Program-made: the position numbers and the translations under genes
Part shown: piece by piece, positions 56,921 to 64,000 of the stretch
Layout of the letters: each line of letters begins with the position of its first letter
Position numbering within the stretch: position 1 is the first letter of the stretch
Notes under the pieces: generated by a model
The model's database searches: none
What the model was told of the DNA's origin: nothing
Seen by the model: only the letters and a program-made list of their open reading frames with translations
From: Meloidogyne chitwoodi
Taxonomy: Eukaryota; Nematoda; Chromadorea; Rhabditida; Meloidogynidae
Length of the DNA: 64,000 nucleotides
NCBI GenBank assembly: GCA_015183035.1
Contig: JACZZP010000015.1
Span: 1 to 64,000, forward strand
Direction of reading: 5' to 3'

Positions 56921-59501
56921 TCATAAAACTTTATAAAAGAATTCTGGAACAGGAATATCAATGTTTCTTGGAAGATAAAAAGCACTCAAATATGTGAGAA
57001 GTAATTCAGCTTTGTTTTCAAAATAGAATGCACGTTCAATTAAACGCATACATTCTGCATATCGGCAAGCTCCTTTGGCATAGTCAAAACGTTGTTGGCA
57101 ATGTTTAAGAAGCATTTTTACATAAAACTCAGTTTCAGTTTGTAGCAATAAACGAGCATGTTTGGAAAGTTCTGGGACTAATTTAAAATGATTTTTAATT
57201 AGAAAATATACAAAAATAAAGAAACCTTCAGATGAACAAAGGATTAACAATGTTAAAACAAATTCATTTAAATCAAGTAATGGTGAAATTTGAAAAAATG
57301 GTTCAGCAGTTCTAGAATATGCATTTTCGATCAAATTCATCAACCTAGGGAAAATTCTTTTTTAAATTAATATTAAAATTTTTAAACTAAAATAAATTTT
57401 ATTTTCCTTTTTAGAAAAAAAATTTATATTAAAAAATATATTAACTGTTTATTTTCGCGATATCTTTTTTTTGCTTTATACATATCTAACGGCGTTAGTC
57501 CATCTGTGCCAATTGAAATAGTTGATTGCATTCTTGAAGAATTGAAGGATTTTATAAAGGAACCAACAATTCCTATTTTTCGATTTAACAGAACAAGCTT
57601 TTTAAAAAAAATAGATTTTTATGGTATTAATCTTTAAAAACACTTGGTCTTTGCGTGAAAGACGTCGAAAAAAGGGTAAAGCATTATAAATTCCAATAAT
57701 AAGTAATCGACTAACAATAATATATTTTAAAACATAAGGATGGCATAAATTACTTTGAAGTTGATTCAATTCAGTAAAAAAGGTTTGCTTTTGTTCTTCT
57801 GACATTATTGAAGGATTTGGCTAAAAATAGAGTTAAAGAAAATTTTGCGGCTTTTCCCCCCGCTCCAAAATAATTAAACAAAATACATTAAAGCTCTCAT
57901 AATAGCCCAGAATATTGTCAGGTGATGTTAATATATTATTAAAACTTGAAAACTTTGAAATATAACTGTCTGGCAATTCATAAAAAGCACCCCAAATTCT
58001 GTTATGAGCTTTTAAAATTTGAATAAAATTTGTAACTATAAATAATTCCTAAAATTATTTTGATTAAAATATTGGACTTTAAATTAGCTTAAACCTTGAA
58101 TTCTTCTTTAAAATAATTATTAATAGGACTAATTGCCAAAGAATATTCGTTTGACAGTTTCTTTTTTGTTAGGCAATGATTCTATTTAAAAATTATTGAA
58201 AAATAAATAAAAATTTAAATTTAAAATAACCTCCAAATTAACAAGTAATGAAATTAGTGATGTAAAATGAATAGAAGCATCTATTTTAGAAGATATTTTT
58301 TTACAAAGATGTTGATGAAATTCACGTAAAATTATTTCTTTCAAATTATCCCAAGTTAATTTTTCTTCTGAGGAAAAATTCATTGAAGAAGCTAAATATT
58401 AAGGAAAAATATTTTTAAAATTCTCCTAACCTTTATTACATAAAATAATTAACATAAGAGCACAACAATCATTTTTAATTGTATTTTTTGAATATTCAAA
58501 AAAATTTTTAATTAAATAATATTTTTCTTTTATTTCGGCCATTTTTGTTCTGCAAAAAAAAATTAATTTTTCAAATTATTAAAATTAATTATTATTACTT
58601 GCAATAATTTTCCTTATTTTGAACATCCTTCGCCCAAAACATAATTATTTTTTCAGCAATTCTAAAATCAAAACAATGTCCATACGCTAACATAAAATTA
58701 TTTAAAGTAGAATTATTTGAAGAAAAGTTTTTAGCTGTTAAATAGAGACAATTTAAAAAATTCAATTGATCGTAGCAAGCTTCAAACAATTCATTCTATA
58801 AAAATATTTTTTACAAAAAAAGAAAAGAATAAAAAGAAAGAGGTACCTTTTCCTGAATTTCCAATTTATTAAAATTTTCTACATTATTATTTAACATTGT
58901 AAACATTACTGACTTGCAACTAATCTCAAAATTGTGTAATTGCTGAACATTTTCAGGAATAAAAAACTTTAAAAAATTAAAAAAACTTTAAAAAAATATT
59001 AAAAATATTTATTTTTTACCAACCGGTTGTTGTTGGATATTTAATTCTGGATATTTATTTAAAAATAATTTTGTTTGAGATAAAATATATTTATCATAAG
59101 CAGCTTCAAATTTATCCAAAAAATCTTCTTTTTCTTCATCTACTATGCTTTGGCCAATTTTATTTAATTTCATACCTATATTACGACATTTTTGATACCG
59201 GCAATCTTTACATTTCTTCATTATTTCTTAAATTAAATTTAAAAAATAAAAAAAAATTACAACTCTACCTATTCCAAAGCTTTCACAGTCATTTTCCCTT
59301 GGACATTCATATTTACAGTTCATTACAACATATCGTCTAAAATTTAAATTTTTTAAATTTAAATTTAGTATTTTTAGTTTGCCTGAAAAAAGCAGCACAA
59401 GGAAGGCAACAAACTGCTCCAAAACGTTTCCCATGTGCTTGATGACCACAGACTTGGCATGAAAGATTTTTAAATGCTGGTGATATTATATATGAAGCCA
59501 T
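56921..59501 (-). CDS. Nuclear hormone receptor (nematode C4-type NHR)
   Basis: Ligand-regulated transcription factor. The first exon reads MASYIISPAFKNL then the first zinc finger CQVCGHQAHGKRFGAVCC with LPCAAFFRR as the P-box region. The second finger is CKYECPRENDC, then KKCKDCRYQKCRNIGM. Both fingers keep four Cys. A hinge (KLNKIGQSIVDEEKEDFLDK) leads to a helical ligand-binding domain with segments such as AYDKYILSQTKLFLNKYPEL, NFSSEEKLTWDNLKEIILRE, SRKDQVFLK and, near the end, LLDLNEFVLTLLILCSSEG and ARLLLQTETEFYVKMLLKHC. The C-terminus is IDIPVPEFFYKVL. The pattern fits the expanded nematode-specific NHR group; ligand and targets are unknown. The first intron is a GC-AG intron that splits the P-box exon. 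Confidence 0.88.
59337..59382 (-). other. GC-AG intron in the nuclear-receptor gene
   Basis: Donor TTCAG|GCAAAC, acceptor ATTTTAG|ACGATATG, 46 nt. The join yields AAFFRRYVVMNCKYEC, exactly the expected nuclear-receptor finger sequence, so this GC donor is well supported. Confidence 0.8.
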
Positions 59502-60868
59502 TTTTATATTTTTAAGTTTTAATTTTATTTTTTTTTATTTTTAAAAATTGTAAAGGAAACATTAGGTAAATATTTAAAGTAAAATATTAAATAAATATTC
59601 AAATAAAGCGAGCGTAAAAAAATTTTACGCTCGCGAGAACAGTCGTGTAAATATTGATTTTAAAATCAACTAATCTGTGAATAAATTATAAAATATATAA
59701 GTAATTAAATAAAAAACAAAAAAAAATATATAAATTAAAAAAAAAGTTGAAATAATTGGCGAAAAAAAATAGGTAATTAATTAATTTAAAGAATTGTTGC
59801 TATGGGAATATTCTTAAGAATTAATTATTTTTAATATATTTATAAAGACAAATTTAAAGTTTTAATTTTTTGGGAGAATGTGAGAAATTATAAAATAAAT
59901 AAAATTTGATTAAACGGCTTCTGGAAAAAAAAGTTATTTTAAAATTAATACAAAAAAGTGAACCTAAATTTATTGGAGAAATTTTCCAATAATTTAATTA
60001 AAATTTGCTTAAAATTTAAAAGTTTTTATTTAAAAACAAAAATATCTAAAATTTTTGAAAATCTAAGTGTTCTAAACATAAAAAAATTAAAATAAATTTT
60101 TATTAATCCAAATATTTATTTTTAAAATAAAAAGTGTCCCAATCGATTGAAAAAATTAGTCTTTAATAATTATGGTAATCCCCAACCTATTCAACACTTT
60201 AAAAAAATTTTTTTTTTGTTTATTTTTGTGCTTTAGTTGTCTGCGCAATAAAAACATTTTCTAAATAAACTTGTGTAAAAACAAACATTTAATTTTAAAA
60301 TTAACAATAGTGAGACATGAGAGAAATATTATTTTTAAAAAAGAAATAAGCCAAAAGTTTAGTGAGTATTTAAGCTTAATTTTGAGAAAAATAATTTTTT
60401 TTTTCTTTTTATTTTGCTTTTCTTTTCAAATAATGTGATTTAATACATGGCCAGATGTGCAACTACTACTGCTATTTTCTATTACCCAAAATTTTTAAGA
60501 AAAAAATATTGATAGGTGACACAAAATGATTTTTATTGAGAGAATTTTTGGCAAATTAAAACTTTTATTTTATATTTTTATTTATTCCCAATGAGTATAA
60601 GAAACTTTTTTCCTTTTATTATCATAAGAAGATGATCTTTTAAAATCTGTTTTTAAATGAGAAGGTTGTTAATTGGGCTATTATTCGTTTTAGAATAATT
60701 TTAAATTTTGGGAAGGGTCAAAAGCTCATGATGGGCAAAAATATCAATTGAAATTTCAGCTGAATTTGGAAATAAAAAGGAAATAAAAAAGGGGTTTAAG
60801 GCCGCCCCTATCCTTCCCACAAATTTCAAAAAATTTTTTTTTAAAAGATATTTTAAAAATTCTGCAAA
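59502..60868. other. Divergent promoter region between NHR and K2P genes
   Basis: AT-rich spacer of about 1.4 kb between oppositely oriented start codons. It contains the perfect hairpin at 59608-59634. Nothing else is recognised. Confidence 0.5.
59608..59634. promoter_or_regulatory. Perfect 12-bp inverted repeat upstream of the NHR gene
   Basis: GCGAGCGTAAAA at 59608-59619, spacer AAA, then TTTTACGCTCGC at 59623-59634. The arms match 12 of 12 and the repeat sits 107 bp upstream of the NHR start codon on its 5' side. The GC-rich outer halves stand out in very AT-rich DNA. It could be a dimeric factor site or a hairpin in the 5' UTR. Confidence 0.5.
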
Positions 60869-63800
60869 ATGCCCTCAAATTCACTTCTACAACCTCTAAC
60901 AACAACAACAAAAATTAAAAAAGTAAAAAACAAAAATAATTTGTTATGTTTATTTAAAATGAGTACATATAAGCGGCATAAAAAATATTTTATAAAATCA
61001 ATTAAATTTTTTTATAAAAAATGGCATTTAAATCATTTGGTTCCAATCCCCTTTATTTGTATTTATATGATTATTGGTGCTTTTATTTTTTGGTGGGCAG
61101 AAAATCAGGCAGAATTTGAAAGAGAAATTGAAAAGTGAGTTTTTTGGGTATTTTAAAAAATTAAAAAAAAAATTTTTGTTTCAAAGAATGCACTTTTATG
61201 ATCAAATTAGGAAAGAATTTTTTAATAATATTAAATTAACGTCTGACGATACAAATTTAAAAAGAGGAGAAAAATATAAATTAATTGGGATTTTGGTGGA
61301 TGATTTATTTGAACAGCTTGAAATAAATCAAAATTATATGAATGTAGAAGAGGAAAAAATAAAAAATAAAATTAGAAATGAGCAAGAATGGACATTTGTT
61401 ACTGCTATGTTAATTACCTCCTCTTTTTTAAATTAAATAATTTTTAATTAAATAAAGGTATTTTTCTGGAACACTTTTTACAACAATCGGATATGGGGAT
61501 ATTGCTTGTGAAACTAATATTGGTCAAATTAGTACTGTAATTTATTCAATAATTGGTTAAATTATTTAAAATTAATTTTTTTTAAATTAATTTTAAAGGA
61601 ATTCCTTTAATGTTAATCACTTTGAATGAATTGGGAAAATTTTTGTATAAAACAATAAATGAATTGATGGCTTCTATAGACAAAATTTGGCAGAATTATT
61701 TTATAAATAATATTAGAATATGCTTAAACTGTGCCCCCAAAAAAAGCTCTCAACAATCAAAACGTTCAAGGATTGGAGAGACAAATCAGTCATTGAGAAA
61801 TGTAAAAAAAAAAAAATTTTTTAATTTTTTAAACAAAATTAAGACTCAAAAAGAACTTGAGCGTAAAGCAACACATTTTTTCAAAGATCAAAGAATTTCA
61901 CAAAGGGAAATGTTTGACCATTTTGACGCGAAAACTACAACAACAATTGCTTCAGATGAATTACCAAAAATTACGAGAATAACTGAATTAGACGCTATTG
62001 AAAATTTAAAAAAGAATATAATTGAAATGGGTTAATTTTTAATTGGAGAATTTAAATGTTATAAAATTTGGTAGTGATTAGCATGAATTTTTTAAAATTT
62101 TGGGCCTAAGTATTTTAATTGTATTTACCCTTAAATATAAAAAAATATTAAAAAAATTTTTCAAAGGTAGCATAAACGAAACTAATCAAAATAACAAAAA
62201 TCAAGATTTATTAAAAGAAGAGGAACAAGAAGTACCTAGAATGCATGTTCTTGTGGCTATAACGTTCACTTTATCTTGGGTTATTTTTTGCGCGGCACTT
62301 TTTAAATATGTTGAAGTTAACTTTTTTTTAATAAAAAAATTAAATTTTTTTATTTAAATTTAAGGATTGGTCATATAATAAATCTTTATATTTTGTTTGT
62401 ATTTCGCTTTTGACTGTTGGGCTTGGGGATGTAAAAGTATCGAGAAGAGGGTAAAAATACGAGTACCGTATTTACTCTATTAATTACCCTCCCTCGATTA
62501 ATTACCCCACCTCTATTAATTACCCCCTCCATCGATAGGTTGAAAAAATAATTACCCTACCTCTATTAATTACCCCCTTCTCAACACTCTATTAATTACC
62601 CCTTATTAAATTGAACCATAAATTACTACATATCACTACATTTTTTGTAAAAATTAGAGTAGCACAAGGCCGGTTAACGGTTTAACGGATTTTAAGAGAC
62701 CCGAATATCTGTTCCGGTTAATTGAAAATCTACGGTTTACCGCCCGGTTTTCCCGGTTTTTTTAAAAAAAAAGTTTATTTTAAGTAAAAATCGATAAAAA
62801 AACAAATAACTTGATTTTTTATGTAATTTATTGTAAGTGCATTCATATAGGGTTGTCGTAATTTGTACAGATACATAGGTGCATTGAAGTAAATTTTTAT
62901 TTTCAAAATTGAAATTTTTTCTCAAAATTTTCGGGCCTGGTCTTAGATTTAGCAAAAATGTATGGTCAGGTAAATGTTCCTAAATTTTGAAGTTTTTAAA
63001 CGTTGCAGGCAAAAAATTTTTTAACTATAGCACTTAAGTTGCCAAAAATTCACCTCTTTTAGCGCCGCAAGCGAAAATGTTACTTTTATTTTTATCAAAA
63101 TGACTGACAGATAATTAAATTGTCGAATTCATTATCCAAATTTTCATATTGTTAAATCACAAAAACGGTTTGAAAAAATAATTACCCTACCTCTATTAAT
63201 TACCCCACCTGTATTAGTTACCCCCTCCAGCTACAGGTTGAAACAATAATTACCCAGGGTAGTTATTAGAGTAAATACGGTATATTTTTTATTAAAAAAT
63301 TTAATTTTAGCTATATGCTTATATTTTTTGTTTTTGTAATGATTGGACTTTCATTAGTGTCAATGTGCATAAATGTGATACAAAATTCAATTGAAGATTT
63401 TTATAAACGCCTATTAACCCAAACTATAGAAAATTATAAACAAGGTATCTATTTTTTGAATTTTAAAATATAGGAGATCCAGGGGACTAAAAAAACGTTT
63501 GAAATTTGTTGTCAAAAAGTTAAGAAAGAAATTTGCGCCTATTTTGCATTTTACTAAAAATTTCTCAAAAAATGATAGAATTTTGAAAATTTTAATTTTA
63601 AAATAAGTATAATTTTCTTCTCATTTTTTAAAGTTTAAATCATATTTTTATCTAAATATCAAAAAAAGTTATGATAAAATAACCAAACGTAGGTTACGTT
63701 TTACAAAGGCAGAGAGCGCAGAGTAAGTTATCCTTCTCTGCATTATACACTTCTTTTATAAATAAATATTTCTTATCTTCTTTTTTTGTTAACAATTTAT

Positions 63801-63989
63801 TTTTATTTTTTAGGGGATAGTTCAAAATTAACTTATAATTGGTTTGCAAAATTTCTACTTCCATTTCTTGGAAAACGTAGAAAAGAGTCAATGATGCGTC
63901 AAATGCGTGAAGAAGCAGTTAAAAGTGGAATAGAATTGCCAAATACATTTGAAGGAATTTTTGATGGATCTGAGGTTTTTAAAAAATAA
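60869..63989 (+). CDS. Two-pore-domain potassium channel (TWiK/K2P)
   Basis: Background K+ channel subunit. The start MPSNSLLQPLTTTTKIKK leads TM1 (HLVPIPFICIYMIIGAFIFW). The first pore helix precedes the filter TTIGYGD at about 61490-61500, followed by ETNIGQISTVIYSIIGIPLM and TM2. A long basic linker (KRSRIGETNQSLRNVKKKKF) follows, then TM3 (MHVLVAITFTLSWVIFCAAL), the second filter LLTVGLGDVKV, and TM4 (YMLIFFVFVMIGLSLVSMCI). The tail has WFAKFLLPFLGKRRKESMM and ends FDGSEVFKK. Both filters are of K+-selective form. A MITE sits in the intron between the second filter and TM4 and leaves the splice signals intact. The join across 62032-62070 did not resolve: the natural donor (ATGG|GTTAAT) is in the wrong phase for the expected HEFFKILGLSILIVFTL exon, so that border is uncertain or damaged. 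Confidence 0.88.
62464..63283. mobile_element. Tc1/mariner-type MITE in a K2P intron
   Basis: The left end TACCGTATTTACTCTATTAA is matched by the inverted right end (reverse complement TACCGTATTTACTCTAATAA). TA dinucleotides lie at both outer borders, consistent with a TA target. The 820-bp interior has no transposase frame. It carries at least seven copies of TATTAATTACCCC-like units in the same orientation, including a long direct repeat (GTTGAAAAAATAATTACCCT and following) near 62539 and 63169. A GC-richer core lies at 62660-62755 (GGCCGGTTAACGG, CGCCCGGTTTTCCCGG). Confidence 0.78.
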
Positions 63990-64000
63990 AAATGTTTATT

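Overview
The window looks like nuclear DNA of a nematode. Coding exons are short and separated by many tiny introns (about 45-90 nt), base composition is strongly AT-rich, and several gene families are typical of nematodes (DMSR- and FRPR-type peptide GPCRs, Clc-like claudin-type proteins, ZP/cuticlin-type proteins, TWiK K2P channels, C4 nuclear receptors). The AT richness and intron style fit a tylenchid such as a root-knot nematode (Meloidogyne), but that placement is inference. No organelle, bacterial or viral block is evident.

Layout. 1-2.0 kb: degenerate repeats. 2.0-4.9 kb (+): secreted zinc metallopeptidase-like gene whose domain plan resembles bacterial proteins. 5.5-6.5 kb: foldback-type transposable element with an 8-bp target duplication. 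8.0-9.9 kb (+): DMSR-like (myosuppressin-receptor-related) GPCR. 10.3-11.3 kb: two tiny candidate secreted peptides. 12.1-17.5 kb (+): TRPC cation channel. Then eight genes in a row on the minus strand: FRPR-like GPCR (17.7-20.4), Clc-like claudin-type protein (21.9-23.5), ZP-domain membrane protein (24.7-27.5), gamma-glutamyltransferase (28.5-32.3), kinesin-3 unc-104 (34.3-41.8), anosmin kal-1 (42.9-48.9), leucine-rich-repeat membrane protein (52.8-56.3) and a nuclear hormone receptor (56.9-59.5). A K2P potassium channel (60.9-64.0, +) closes the window and carries a Tc1/mariner-type MITE in an intron.

Many of the genes would act in the nervous system or at the cell surface: two peptide GPCRs, TRPC, synaptic-vesicle kinesin, anosmin and a K2P channel. 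They are not an operon: most neighbours are separated by 0.6-4 kb, and the families are functionally independent. The TRPC and FRPR genes converge with only 185 bp between their stop codons; the nuclear receptor and K2P genes diverge across about 1.4 kb.

Most notable observations: a TRPC intron that is itself a duplicate of the exon start that follows it (a recent intron-gain event); four GC-AG introns supported by reading frame and family homology; the metallopeptidase as a candidate horizontal acquisition; a possible new amidated neuropeptide precursor; a ZP protein with a long tail I do not recognise; and two structured non-autonomous transposons. Gene models were assembled by eye from splice signals and protein-family patterns, so individual exon borders may be off, and gene spans run from start to stop codon including introns.
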